Below the pieces are notes generated by a model. It saw nothing but the letters and a program-made list of their open reading frames with translations. It made no database searches and had not been told where the DNA came from. A stretch of DNA of 64,000 nucleotides, from assembly GCF_011300455.1 (NCBI RefSeq), contig NZ_CP049869.1, positions 1,426,001 to 1,490,000 of the forward strand, read 5' to 3'. Position numbers and translations under genes: made by a program. Of this stretch, positions 9,483-17,827 are shown one piece after another; the stretch's first letter is position 1; every line of letters starts with the position of its first letter. This stretch comes from Sphingomonas piscis (GTDB taxonomy: Bacteria; Pseudomonadota; Alphaproteobacteria; Sphingomonadales; Sphingomonadaceae).

Positions 9483-10046
9483 GTGGACGTTCGGGTTTCA
9501 GGCCATCAGGTCGACACGGGTGAGACGCTGCGCGAGCATGCCGCCCAGCGCATTTCGGACATCGCCGAAAAATATTTCTCGCGCGCGATCGGCGCCAATG
9601 TGACGTTCGGACGCGGGCCGCACAATGATTTTACCTGCGACATTCTGGCACCCGTTGCTCAAGGCGTCGTGCTCAAGGCGTCGCACAGCGCTCAAGAGGC
9701 GCAGATCGCCTTCAACGGCGCCGCCGACCGGATCGAAAAGCAGTTGCGCCGCTATGTGCGGCGTCTGAAGGATCACAAGGCCGAACCGGCCGCTTACGTC
9801 GAGAATGCCGGCTACACTGTATTCTCGCCTGCCAACGAGGATGTGGAGGAAGCGCCGGACAGCCCGCTGGTGGTCGCCGAAACCCGCGTCGATATTCCCG
9901 AGTCTAGCGTCTCTGACGCGGTGATGCTGATGGACCTCCGCAATACCAACGCGCTCTTGTTCAAGAATAGTGCGTCTGGCGAGTTCAACATGATCTACCG
10001 CCGGGAAGACGGCAACATCGGCTGGGTCGAGCCAAAGCTCGCCTGA
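9483..10046 (+). CDS. hpf: Ribosome hibernation promoting factor, long form
   Basis: Long-form HPF binds the 30S decoding centre and dimerises 70S into 100S ribosomes in stationary phase. The 187-aa protein has the N-terminal S30AE domain (MDVRVSGHQVDTGETLREHA to about 105), an acidic linker, and the C-terminal dimerisation domain with SVSDAVMLMDLRNTNALLF and NIGWVEPK. The start is GTG 9483, ten bases after a good AAGGAG. ptsN follows 27 bases downstream, a pairing common in proteobacteria. Confidence 0.93.
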   Translation: MDVRVSGHQVDTGETLREHAAQRISDIAEKYFSRAIGANVTFGRGPHNDFTCDILAPVAQGVVLKASHSAQEAQIAFNGAADRIEKQLRRYVRRLKDHKAEPAAYVENAGYTVFSPANEDVEEAPDSPLVVAETRVDIPESSVSDAVMLMDLRNTNALLFKNSASGEFNMIYRREDGNIGWVEPKLA

Positions 10047-10073
10047 CCGCTACGTTCGAAAAGCAGGCACAGC

Positions 10074-10538
10074 ATGCAGCTGCACGATCTCATCGACTTC
10101 GACGCCGTCCGGACGAGCATGTCGGCCGGCAACAAGAGGTCTTTGCTGCAGCAGCTCTCTTCATTGGCCGCGTCTCGCCTCGGGCTGGATCCGGCGATGA
10201 TCCTGGCCAGCGTCAGCGAACGGGAAAAGCTCGGCTCCACCGGCTTCGGTCATGGCGTTGCCATTCCTCATGGCAAGGTCGACGGCCTTAATCGTATTTA
10301 CTGCCTGCTTGTGAGGCTGGCCGAGCCGATCGACTATAAGGCGATCGATGAAAAACCGGTGGATCTGGTTTTCCTGCTTCTGTCGCCCGTCGATGCGGGC
10401 GGCGAGCATCTGAAGGCCCTGGCGGCAATCAGCCGCGTCACGCGGCACGCCCATATTCTCGAGAAATTGCGTGGAGCACGCAGCCGCGACGCGTTGGCCG
10501 CCGTGCTTCTCAGCGCGGACGAGCGAGACGCCGCCTGA
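10074..10538 (+). CDS. ptsN: Nitrogen-PTS EIIA protein PtsN
   Basis: PtsN (EIIA-Ntr) is the terminal phosphoacceptor of the nitrogen phosphotransferase system, regulating rather than transporting. The 154-aa protein has the type 2 EIIA fold; the phosphorylated His is H66 in GHGVAIPHGK. The C-terminal part contains PVDLVFLLLSP and HLKALAAISR. It follows hpf on the same strand and precedes the DUF1491 gene by 12 bases. The partners EI-Ntr and NPr are not in the window. Confidence 0.93.
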   Translation: MQLHDLIDFDAVRTSMSAGNKRSLLQQLSSLAASRLGLDPAMILASVSEREKLGSTGFGHGVAIPHGKVDGLNRIYCLLVRLAEPIDYKAIDEKPVDLVFLLLSPVDAGGEHLKALAAISRVTRHAHILEKLRGARSRDALAAVLLSADERDAA

Positions 10539-10550
10539 TTTCGCTCCGGC

Positions 10551-10895
10551 ATGGCTGAACGGCTTGCGGCCGCCGTCGAGGTCAGCGGCTTGCTTCGCAG
10601 CGTCCAGGCTGGCGGCGACTTCGGCGCGGTCCTTCGTCGGGGGGACGCGGAACGCGGCAGTATCTTGCTTGTGATTGCGTGCCGGGGGCGCCACGTCGTC
10701 TGCTTGCAACGGCAGCTCGACTTCATGAGCGGTGACTATCGCTGGGAGCGGGTCGGGCCTGCAGCCGAGGCAAGTTCGGCGGAAATCCGAGATTTCCTGA
10801 ATCAGCAGGCCCGAATCGATCCGGATTTGTGGCAAATCGAACTGGACATCGCGTCGACGGAACGATTCATCGCTGAAACGACTGGCAAAGGTTGA
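10551..10895 (+). CDS. DUF1491 family protein
   Basis: A 114-aa cytoplasmic protein of the alphaproteobacterial DUF1491 family, function unknown. Visible conserved pieces are VSGLLRSVQAGGDFGAVLRR near the N-terminus, the RGDAERGSILLV strand, and DPDLWQIELD near the C-terminus. There is no signal peptide, membrane segment or cysteine cluster. It is 12 bases after ptsN and probably belongs to the same transcript. Confidence 0.75.
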   Translation: MAERLAAAVEVSGLLRSVQAGGDFGAVLRRGDAERGSILLVIACRGRHVVCLQRQLDFMSGDYRWERVGPAAEASSAEIRDFLNQQARIDPDLWQIELDIASTERFIAETTGKG

Positions 10896-10939
10896 CCCTC
10901 CTTTCCAGACGGGGGACACGGGCTCAACAAAGAGCGGGG

Positions 10940-10974
10940 GGCACCTCCTGACCGGAAAAAGCCGGCAAGGTGCC
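10940..10974. repeat. Intergenic inverted repeat after DUF1491
   Basis: The 177-base gap 10896-11072 has no gene. It contains a nested inverted repeat: outer arms GGCACCT/AGGTGCC and inner arms CCGG/CCGG around AAAAAG. No T-run follows on either strand, so it is not a clear intrinsic terminator; it could be a regulatory or transcript-end structure. The rest of the gap shows nothing I can assign. Confidence 0.35.
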
Positions 10975-11072
10975 ACGCGAGACGGGGATACTCCCAAGGG
11001 ACGAGCGGAAGATTTTTCTCCGCGCATTTTCATGCGTGCCCGAGGCGGTTCACCGCACGTGTTTGAGTTTAG

Positions 11073-11704
11073 ATGTTCGTTTCGATCCGTTCTGCGCTGC
11101 TGGTTCTTGCCGCACTTTCCGCAAGCTCCGTGGCTCCGGCCCAGGTCCGTTCGGCTCCCGAGCCGCTCATCCCGGTGACCAGCGCCACCCTTCCGGTAAC
11201 AGTCGAACCCCAGCCGCTGGTGATCGAACGATCTGAACCCCAATCCGATTCCGTTGAAATTGACGACGACGCCCCGGCGATCAAGCCGCAGGGGATCTCA
11301 CAAGCCTGGTTGCGCAACTGCGCAGCTCCGATGCCGGCAGCCGCGAGCTGGAGTGCTTAGCCGCGGGCATATACTTCGAGTCCAAGAGTGAACCGCTCGC
11401 GGGTCAGCTTGCCGTTGGTCAGGTGATCGCCAATCGCGCCAAGTCGAACGGCCGTTTTCCGCCGTCCTACTGTGGGGTGTTGTTCCAGCGTAGCCAGTTC
11501 TCCTTCATCCGCGGCCGGTCGCTCCCCAGCGTCCCCCGCGCCAGCCGGCAGTGGCAGACCGCAGTGGCTGTCGCAAAGGTAGTCGATCAGGAGCTGAAGG
11601 ATTCGTCCGTCGGTAACGCGCTCTTCTTCCACGCCAAGCGGGTCTCGCCGGGCTGGCGGCTGAAGCGTGTCGCCTCCATCGGCAATCACGTCTTCTATCG
11701 CTAA
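11073..11704 (+). pseudogene. SleB-type cell wall hydrolase, frameshifted
   Basis: Two frames together encode one secreted cell-wall hydrolase of the SleB/hydrolase_2 family. The first frame (from ATG 11073) gives a signal peptide ending VAPAQ and a Pro-rich linker. The second gives the catalytic domain: ELECLAAGIYFESKSEPLAG, GQVIANRAKSNGRFPPSYCG and FFHAKRVSPGW to the stop at 11704. The frames differ by one base, and one more G in the GGGG run at 11291-11294 would join them as KPQGDLTSLVAQL. This may be a sequencing error or a recent inactivation. The catalytic Glu of the family would be in YFESKSE. Repaired length is about 210 aa. Confidence 0.8.
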
Positions 11705-11774
11705 GCTATTGAAAGCCGCGGCCGCTCCCGCTGCGAAGCTTGGCTTCGTCCACCTTTTGTTCTAGCAAACGGGC

Positions 11775-12268
11775 GTGAGCAGCGCGCCCGAGTCCGTCCT
11801 CCCCAACTGCTTCAGCGATGCGCCCCCGTCGCAGCGGAGGTCGCGCGCGGAGTCACCCGGCTGTTCTGCCGCCGCGACCTGTTCGCCATCTGTGAGGTTC
11901 CGCTGCCCAACGGACGGCGCGCGGATATGATGGCAATCGATCCTAAGGGCGGTCTGACTATCGTCGAGATCAAGGTGTCGAAAGCGGACCTGGTCGGCGA
12001 CGGCAAGTGGACCGACTATCTCGAATATTGCGACCGCTTCTATTGGGCCGTGCCGCCAAGCTTGTCCCATATTCTCGCCGAAGAACGCTTCCTTCCCGGC
12101 GAAGCGGGGCTGATCGTCGCCGATCGCTACGATGCCGCCGTAGCTCGGGAGCCTGCGGAACGGCCCGTGGCTCCTGCACGGCGCAAGGCGGAGTTGCTCC
12201 GGTTCGCGCGCCGTGCCGCGCGGCGGCTTTCCGTGCAGATCGACCCCAGTCTTGGTGACTGGAGTTAA
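11775..12268 (+). pseudogene. mmcB: MmcB family DNA repair protein, frameshifted
   Basis: The 3' frame encodes an MmcB-like protein: PVAAEVARGVTRLFCRRDLF, VPLPNGRRADMMAID, TIVEIKVSKADLVGDGKW and LAEERFLPGEAGLIVADRY. The VEIKV core resembles the PD-(D/E)xK nuclease fold, and MmcB is linked to mitomycin-type damage repair in Caulobacter. That frame has no ATG, GTG or TTG before the conserved region. A GTG at 11775 in another frame reads VSSAPESVLPNCFSDAPP, and one extra C in the CCCCC run at 11823-11827 would join them into a 164-aa protein. The stop shares TTAA with the convergent ankyrin gene. Confidence 0.75.
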
Positions 12269-12873
12269 AGCCTAAAATCGTCGGCGCTTTTCGCCGTGGC
12301 CGGCTTTTTGCGGGTCGACTCGATCAAGCTGATGATCTCCCGATCGCGGCTGTTCTGCTGCGCATATTCGCGTGCGGAACGGCCTCCGAAATTATCCTTC
12401 TTGTCGGGATCTGCGCCATTTTCGAGAAGAAGCTTCACGATTGCAGGTTGCCGCGTCTGCACGGCTACGATCAGCGGCGTTTCGCCGCGGCGATTGCGTG
12501 AGTCCACCGCAGCACCGTAGGCGATCAGCTGTTCCGCCCCGCCGAGAAAGCCGATCCGGGATGCGATGATCAGCGGCGTGTCCCCCTCGGCGCCGCCCAG
12601 ATCGGGATCCGCACCTTGAGCCAAAAAGAAGTAAGCCCAGTCGTTCCGCTTGCGCATGCTGACGGTCAGAGCGGTATCGCCCCTCCCATTGCGCGCATTG
12701 AGGATGTTCTTGCCATACTTGCCGTACAGCTCCTGAACTTTGGCCCCATCCTCTTTGTCCACCGAATTGACGAAGGTTTCGCGGTCGTTGCCAAGGGTCT
12801 GCTGAGCGCCGGCCGGAACTTGGCCGACAACGGCCAGCGCCACGCCTAACATTACGGCACGATGGAAAATCAT
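12265..12873 (-). CDS. Secreted ankyrin-repeat protein
   Basis: A 202-aa protein with a cleavable signal peptide (ends PAGAQQ, about 25 residues) and ankyrin repeats from about 65 to 175: GDTALTVSMRKRN, GDTPLIIASRIG, GETPLIVAVQTR with intervening GADPD and GAAVD turns. Presumably a periplasmic protein-interaction module; no partner is evident. It is divergent from the YcgN-like gene, and its stop interlocks with that of mmcB. Confidence 0.85.
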   Translation of the reverse strand: MIFHRAVMLGVALAVVGQVPAGAQQTLGNDRETFVNSVDKEDGAKVQELYGKYGKNILNARNGRGDTALTVSMRKRNDWAYFFLAQGADPDLGGAEGDTPLIIASRIGFLGGAEQLIAYGAAVDSRNRRGETPLIVAVQTRQPAIVKLLLENGADPDKKDNFGGRSAREYAQQNSRDREIISLIESTRKKPATAKSADDFRL

Positions 12874-12925
12874 AAGGTACCCCGCCTTGATTGCGCCCCG
12901 TTAGCAAAGCATGGCTGTGCTTGTC

Positions 12926-13363
12926 ATGAACGATGACAAGCCATTCTGGGAAAAGCCACTTTCTTCGCTGGACCGGGGCCAGTGGGAAGCCCTGTGCGAC
13001 GGCTGCGGCCGCTGCTGCCTCCACAAGCTCGAGGACGAGGACAGCGGCCTTCTCTACCCGACTAACGTGGCGTGCCGGTTGCTCGATCGCCGCACCGGTC
13101 TGTGCCGCGACTATAAGCACCGAAAGAAGATCGTCGACGATTGCGTCAAACTCGGACCAGACAATCTCGATGCCCTCGAATGGCTGCCTGACACCTGCGC
13201 CTATCGCCTTCGTGCGGACGACCGGCCGCTTCCGAGGTGGCACTATCTGGTTAGCGGGAGCCGTGAGACGGTTCATGATGCCGGACAGTCGACGCGCGGG
13301 TGGACCGTCAGCGAGGATGACGCCGGGGATCTGGAGTTCCACATCGTCGAACGGCCGCTCTGA
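12926..13363 (+). CDS. UPF0260 (YcgN) cysteine-cluster protein
   Basis: A 145-aa protein of the YcgN/UPF0260 family, part of the CxxCxxxCC zinc- or iron-chelating superfamily. The cluster CDGCGRCCLHKLEDED is near residue 24, and further cysteines occur in VACRLLD, LCRDY, DDCVKL and DTCAYR. Function is unknown. The start MNDDKPFWEKPL matches the family's usual beginning better than the ATG five codons earlier (12911); neither has a clear ribosome binding site. The YgjP-like gene starts one base after its stop. Confidence 0.85.
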   Translation: MNDDKPFWEKPLSSLDRGQWEALCDGCGRCCLHKLEDEDSGLLYPTNVACRLLDRRTGLCRDYKHRKKIVDDCVKLGPDNLDALEWLPDTCAYRLRADDRPLPRWHYLVSGSRETVHDAGQSTRGWTVSEDDAGDLEFHIVERPL

Positions 13364-13364
13364 C

Positions 13365-14066
13365 ATGGCCGAATTGCTCCGGCTCGAGGCGCTGCCGGTC
13401 CCGCTTGAACTGCGCCCCATGCGCTCCGCACGACGAGTGCGGCTTCGTTACGATGAGGTTCGGCAGGTCCTGCGGATGACCTGTCCCGCCGGGCTTAGCC
13501 GCAGGCGGGCGCTGACCTGGGCAAGCGAGCAGCAGGATTGGGTGCTCGCCCAAATCGCAAGAGCAGGGGAGCAGGAGGTGCTTTGCGACGGGGCGGTGAT
13601 CCCGTTGGAAGGTCAGGAGGTGCGTCTACGCTGGGTCGACAGCGCGGCCCGAACTCCGGTCATCGTCGGCGGCGAGCTGATCGGCGGCGGTCCGCCAGCA
13701 TGCTTCGGGATGCGTGTGGAACGTTTCCTGCGCGATCGAGCGCTCCAGCTTCTATCGGCTGAAACTCAGGAATATGCCGCCAAAGCTGGTGTATCATGCC
13801 GCTCGGTTGGAGTTGGAGACGCATCGTCGCGCTGGGGCAGCTGCTCTGCCGACGGAAGGATCCGGTACAGCTGGCGCCTCATCATGGCACCGCCCGCGGC
13901 CCGGCGTTTCGTCGTCGCGCACGAAGTCGCGCACCTCGTCCACCTCAACCATGGGCCGAAGTTCAAAGCGCTTGAGGACGAGCTACTCGAAGGCGACGTG
14001 CAGGCCGCCCGCGCCTTACTGCGCCAGGTCGGCCCCCGATTGCGACGGGTCGTCGGCCGGCTCTGA
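13365..14066 (+). CDS. YgjP/SprT-like M48-type metallopeptidase (DUF45)
   Basis: A 233-aa predicted zinc metallopeptidase of the DUF45/YgjP family. The zinc site HEVAH is at 186-190, followed by HLNHGPKF; upstream RWGSC and RIRYSWRL are family motifs. The substrate is unknown. The frame is open upstream inside ycgN, but ATG 13365, one base after the ycgN stop, gives the conventional length. The last 51 bases lie antisense to the C-terminal tail of the convergent PBP gene. Confidence 0.88.
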   Translation: MAELLRLEALPVPLELRPMRSARRVRLRYDEVRQVLRMTCPAGLSRRRALTWASEQQDWVLAQIARAGEQEVLCDGAVIPLEGQEVRLRWVDSAARTPVIVGGELIGGGPPACFGMRVERFLRDRALQLLSAETQEYAAKAGVSCRSVGVGDASSRWGSCSADGRIRYSWRLIMAPPAARRFVVAHEVAHLVHLNHGPKFKALEDELLEGDVQAARALLRQVGPRLRRVVGRL

Positions 14067-16112
14067 TCCGGCCGGCGCCGGCCGGCGCGACGGATCCGTG
14101 GGCTGCTGCTGACGCACTGGGGGCACGGAAACCTCTGGCAGCTGCGAGGGAGGCTGCTGATTGGGATCCGGCGGCGCGGGTGCCGTCGCGTCGGGATTGT
14201 AGACGTAGGGGTCCTGATCGAACGGCTGGCCATTCTCGTCCAGCACCGGCTCGACCGCATTGTCGCCCGCTCCCCACGCCTCTTCGCCGGGTTCCAATTG
14301 CCAGTCGGGCATCGGCACCTGAGTCTCGAATTGCTCGACCGGACGATTGGCTACCGCCTTCACCATGAAGTCGTGAAAGGCGCGAGCCGGCGCGGTGCCG
14401 CCCTGCAAGCCGGCGATGGCGCGCGCATCGTCGCGGCCCATCCAAACGCCGGTAGTGATGCCGCTTGAAAAGCCGATGAACCAACCGTCCTTGTTGGAGC
14501 TTGTCGTTCCGGTCTTGCCGGCGACGGGCCGGCCGATCTGCGCTGCTCGCCCCGTTCCGGTCAGCACCGCGGACTGAAGCAGGTCGGTCATCTCGGCTGC
14601 GACCCAGGGCGCGACCAGGACCCGCTCCTCGGCCGCGTCATGCTGGTAAAGCACGCGCCCGTTTGCGCTGACGACCTTGCGAATACCATATGGCATCACC
14701 GCGACCCCCCGGTTCGACACGGATGCAAAGGCGCGCGTCATGTCGATCAGGCGGACGTCGCTGGTCCCGAGCACCATCGACGGGTAGGTTGAAATCTCGC
14801 CGGTGATGCCGAAGCGGCGCGCCATGTCGGCGATGGTGGAAAAGCCGAGTTGCTGGCCGATTTTCGCGCTGATCGTGTTGATCGACCGGGCAAAGGCTTC
14901 CCGGAGCGACACCGGCCCGAGGTTGGTGCGCGTGGAATTGCGCGGGCTCCAACCGTTGATGGTCACGGGTTCGTCGACCAACGTGTCGGTCGGCTTCATG
15001 CCCGATTCCAGCGCGGCGAGGTAAACGAACAATTTGAACGCCGATCCCGGCTGCCGCTGCGCCTGGGTAGACCGGTTGTAGATGGAGTCGACATAGTCGC
15101 GTCCACCAACCATCGCCCGCACCGCACCATCGCGGTCGAGGGCAACCAATGCGCCCTGCGCACCGCCCGGGGTGTTGCGCCCGATGGCCTGATCGGCGGC
15201 GACCTGCATCGTCGGGTCTAGCGTCGTCCAGACGTCGATCGGCTCGCTCGTCTCGTCGATCAGCGTGTCCAACTGAGGCAGAGCCCAATCCGTGAAGTAT
15301 CGGACGTTGTTCTGCCGCGTCATCTTCTGGATCTTGACCTCGGCCGGGCTCACGCCAGCGGCCACGTCCGCGCTGACGAAACCGTTGTTCACCATCGATT
15401 GCAGCACAACGGATGACCGGCCGCGGGCGGCCTCGACATCAGCGGTGGGCGAATAATTCGATGGTGCCTTCACGAGGCCGGCGATGATTGCCGCTTCCCC
15501 CAGGCTGAGCCGTTCGGCGCCATGGCCGAAGAACCGCGTGGACGCCGCATCGATGCCGTAGGCACCGCCGCCGAAGTAGACACGGTTGAGATAGAGTTCG
15601 AGGATCTGGTTCTTGCTGAACTTCAGCTCGAGCGCGAGCGCGACCACCGCTTCCTTGATCTTGCGGCCGAAGGTGCGGCTGTTCGTCAGGAAGATGTTGC
15701 GCGCCAACTGCTGCGTGATGGTGGATCCGCCCTGGCTGAAGCGGCCGGTTTCGAGCCGCACCTTTGCGCTGCGGGCGATGCCGATGGGGTCAACGCCGAT
15801 GTGGCTGCGGAACCGCTTGTCTTCGACCGCGATCATGGCCGATCGCATAGCTTGCGGAATGCGATCGTAAGGGATCCACTTGCCGACGCTCGGCCCCATG
15901 GAGACCAGCACCTGCCCATTGGCGGCGCGCATTCGGATCGTCTGGCCGAGATCGTTGGTCTTGGTCAGCGTCTGGTAGCTGGGGAGCTGGCTGTAAGTGA
16001 TGCTGACCGCGACGGCGAGGCCGATGAGGCCGAGCAGCGCGGCGTAAAGCATCACTTTGACCGCGGTCATGAAGGGCCGTCGTGCCGGACTGTCGGTGGG
16101 AACGCGCGCCAT
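14016..16112 (-). CDS. Class A penicillin-binding protein (PBP1a family)
   Basis: A bifunctional peptidoglycan glycosyltransferase/transpeptidase of 698 aa. There is one N-terminal membrane anchor (about 16-40), then a GT51 domain with AVEDKRFRSHIGVD (catalytic Glu about 97) and GGSTITQQLARNIFLTN. The transpeptidase domain carries SAFK at 357-360, SIN at 410-412 and KTGT at 533-536. The C-terminal 80 residues are Pro/Gln-rich and disordered, and their coding end overlaps the YgjP-like gene on the other strand. It could be mrcA or pbpC-like; class A is certain, the exact ortholog is not. Confidence 0.93.
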   Translation of the reverse strand: MARVPTDSPARRPFMTAVKVMLYAALLGLIGLAVAVSITYSQLPSYQTLTKTNDLGQTIRMRAANGQVLVSMGPSVGKWIPYDRIPQAMRSAMIAVEDKRFRSHIGVDPIGIARSAKVRLETGRFSQGGSTITQQLARNIFLTNSRTFGRKIKEAVVALALELKFSKNQILELYLNRVYFGGGAYGIDAASTRFFGHGAERLSLGEAAIIAGLVKAPSNYSPTADVEAARGRSSVVLQSMVNNGFVSADVAAGVSPAEVKIQKMTRQNNVRYFTDWALPQLDTLIDETSEPIDVWTTLDPTMQVAADQAIGRNTPGGAQGALVALDRDGAVRAMVGGRDYVDSIYNRSTQAQRQPGSAFKLFVYLAALESGMKPTDTLVDEPVTINGWSPRNSTRTNLGPVSLREAFARSINTISAKIGQQLGFSTIADMARRFGITGEISTYPSMVLGTSDVRLIDMTRAFASVSNRGVAVMPYGIRKVVSANGRVLYQHDAAEERVLVAPWVAAEMTDLLQSAVLTGTGRAAQIGRPVAGKTGTTSSNKDGWFIGFSSGITTGVWMGRDDARAIAGLQGGTAPARAFHDFMVKAVANRPVEQFETQVPMPDWQLEPGEEAWGAGDNAVEPVLDENGQPFDQDPYVYNPDATAPAPPDPNQQPPSQLPEVSVPPVRQQQPTDPSRRPAPAGSEPADDPSQSGADLAQ

Positions 16113-16155
16113 TCGCTATACTCGATAGAAAGTCGCGCGCCCCCCGACAATAGGG

Positions 16156-16569
16156 TCAGGCGTCGTGCCCCTGATCCGCTCCCGGCTCGAACTCCAGCGC
16201 CGCCGAGTTGATGCAATAGCGAAGCCCTGTCGGCCCCGGTCCGTCGGGAAAGACATGACCAAGGTGGCCTTCGCACTTGGCGCAGCGCACCTCCGTTCGG
16301 ACCATTCCGTGGCTCGTATCGCGAATTTCGCTGACCGCTTCATCCGCTTTGGGGGCGGTGAAACTGGGCCAGCCGCTGCCGCTTTCGAACTTAGTGCGGC
16401 TGTCGAACAACGGCTCGCCGCATCCGGCGCACCGAAATTCGCCGTCGCCCTTGGTCTTCAACAGCTCGCCCGTCCACGGGGCTTCGGTTCCGCCCTGGCG
16501 AAGTACCCGATATTGCTCGGGCGTCAGCTTTGCGCGCCATTCGGTGTCGCTCATCTCGTTCTTTTCCAT
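16156..16569 (-). CDS. msrB: Peptide-methionine (R)-S-oxide reductase MsrB
   Basis: MsrB reduces methionine-R-sulfoxide in oxidised proteins using thioredoxin. The 137-aa protein has the zinc-binding pairs CAGCGEPLF and [12 protein letters not shown], the substrate motif ESGSGWPSF, and the catalytic Cys in [12 protein letters not shown] 16569 is chosen over the GTG two codons upstream because GGAG lies five bases before it. The gene is divergent from the first DUF4402 gene, with about 75 bases between. Confidence 0.94.
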   Translation of the reverse strand: MEKNEMSDTEWRAKLTPEQYRVLRQGGTEAPWTGELLKTKGDGEFRCAGCGEPLFDSRTKFESGSGWPSFTAPKADEAVSEIRDTSHGMVRTEVRCAKCEGHLGHVFPDGPGPTGLRYCINSAALEFEPGADQGHDA

Positions 16570-16646
16570 GTTCACTCCACAGCAAAGCAGACGTTACCCG
16601 CTGCTTAACCTTGTTTTAGCCTCTCCAATATAGGGCGTGGGGAACG

Positions 16647-17168
16647 ATGTGCCGAACCGCGTACCTACTCCGGCTGCTTGGCCTTGCGGCGGGTCTGCTC
16701 CTGCCCTCGGCGGTCGCGGCGCAATGCCGCTTGTGTGCGCCGACGACCGGGATCGCGGGGACGGATGATGCCGGCATCCCGATCGAGATCGAAGTGGAGT
16801 CGAAACTCAGCTTCGACCAGCTCGTCCAGGTTGGTCAGGGAACAGGCAGCGCCTCCGTCAAGCCGGACGGGTCGAAGATCATCACCGGCAGCCTTGGAAA
16901 CTTCGGCGGATCCGGCCTCGTTGGCAATGCGGTTGTGCGTGGCTCTCCCGGCCGCCTCATCCGGGTCGACATTCCGACGACCATCGAACTCTTCTCCTTG
17001 TCAGGCGCGAAGGCGGTCGTGGACGAGATCGAAACCGACCTGCCGTCCACCCCGCGACTCGATTCGAACGGGCGGCTCAGCTTTCGCTTTGGCGGGCGGT
17101 TGAACGTTAATGGTGAAGGGTCCGGAGACTATCGCGGCGACCTGCCGATCACGGTCGAATATCTCTGA
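16647..17168 (+). CDS. DUF4402-like secreted protein (pilin-like subunit)
   Basis: A 173-aa protein with a signal peptide (to about VAAQ) and a single small beta-rich domain resembling DUF4402 proteins, which sit with chaperone-usher genes. Cys pairs occur just after cleavage (CRLCAP). The domain has IPIEIEVESKLSFDQLV and ends GDYRGDLPITVEYL, analogous to the G-strand of pilin-like folds. A TATAGG -10-like element lies only about 13 bases before the ATG. It is first in the chaperone-usher-like locus; role as a minor or tip subunit is inferred. Confidence 0.65.
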   Translation: MCRTAYLLRLLGLAAGLLLPSAVAAQCRLCAPTTGIAGTDDAGIPIEIEVESKLSFDQLVQVGQGTGSASVKPDGSKIITGSLGNFGGSGLVGNAVVRGSPGRLIRVDIPTTIELFSLSGAKAVVDEIETDLPSTPRLDSNGRLSFRFGGRLNVNGEGSGDYRGDLPITVEYL

Positions 17169-17304
17169 ACCGTCCTTTCACAACGGCCGAATCCTAAGCG
17201 GCGATTAACCATGCGCTTCAGGAAAACTGAAAGCGGATTTGGTTAAATTGCTGGTGACGATGACCGGACATGCTCGGATGTTCCGGAACAGAGTGGGGAC
17301 GAAG

Positions 17305-17802
17305 ATGCCGAACAGTTTCAAGACCGCGGCGCTGGCGGTCTGCGCACTGATTGCCTACCCGGCAGCGGCCGCAACACCGCAGCCGCAGGCCACCGCCACT
17401 GTTAATATCAAGAAGCCACTGACCATCTCTCGCGTGTCAGACCTAAGCTTCGGCAGCATCGTACTGTCGGGAGCGACGCCCTTCACGGCCGTGGTCAGCA
17501 TCAGCCAGACCGGCGTGCTCACCTGTCCGGCGACGGTGACCTGCTCCGGTACCACGTCGCGTGCCGTCTACAACCTGCGCGGCAGCAACAATCAGGTGGT
17601 GGCCGTGACCTCTCCCAATATCACATTGTCCAACGGCACGAATACGCTCGCGATGACGGTCAGCGCACCGGCCACCGTGACATTGACCAGCTCGGGCGCG
17701 CCTGGCAACGACTTCGGTATCGGCGGATCGCTGACACTGACGGACACGACCCCCGATGGCGTCTACACCGGCACCTTCAACGTGACGGCGGATTACCAGT
17801 AA
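17305..17802 (+). CDS. DUF4402 domain pilin-like protein (likely major subunit)
   Basis: A 165-aa secreted protein: signal peptide MPNSFKTAALAVCALIAYPAAA, then a DUF4402 domain with TATVNIKKPLTISRVSDLSFG, a CPATVTC cysteine pair, and the C-terminal strand YTGTFNVTADYQ. This composition (Thr/Ser/Asn-rich, ending in an alternating beta strand) fits a donor-strand-exchange subunit. An in-frame ATG at 17239 would precede the signal peptide by 22 residues; ATG 17305 with upstream GGGGACG is preferred. A strong terminator follows, before the chaperone gene. Confidence 0.75.
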   Translation: MPNSFKTAALAVCALIAYPAAAATPQPQATATVNIKKPLTISRVSDLSFGSIVLSGATPFTAVVSISQTGVLTCPATVTCSGTTSRAVYNLRGSNNQVVAVTSPNITLSNGTNTLAMTVSAPATVTLTSSGAPGNDFGIGGSLTLTDTTPDGVYTGTFNVTADYQ

Positions 17803-17827
17803 CGTTGCGGCCCAAAACGAACGTGGG

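Noticed and set aside
10161..11243. Minus-strand frame of 360 codons over ptsN and DUF1491
   Set aside because: Both plus-strand genes are clearly conserved families; the antisense product has no domain.
11280..11300. Programmed -1 frameshift in the SleB-type gene
   Set aside because: No heptameric slippery sequence or downstream pseudoknot is evident; restoring one G is simpler.
12933..13364. Upstream extension of the YgjP-like frame through ycgN
   Set aside because: The extension has no homology and lies out of frame over the conserved cysteine-cluster gene; ATG 13365 fits.
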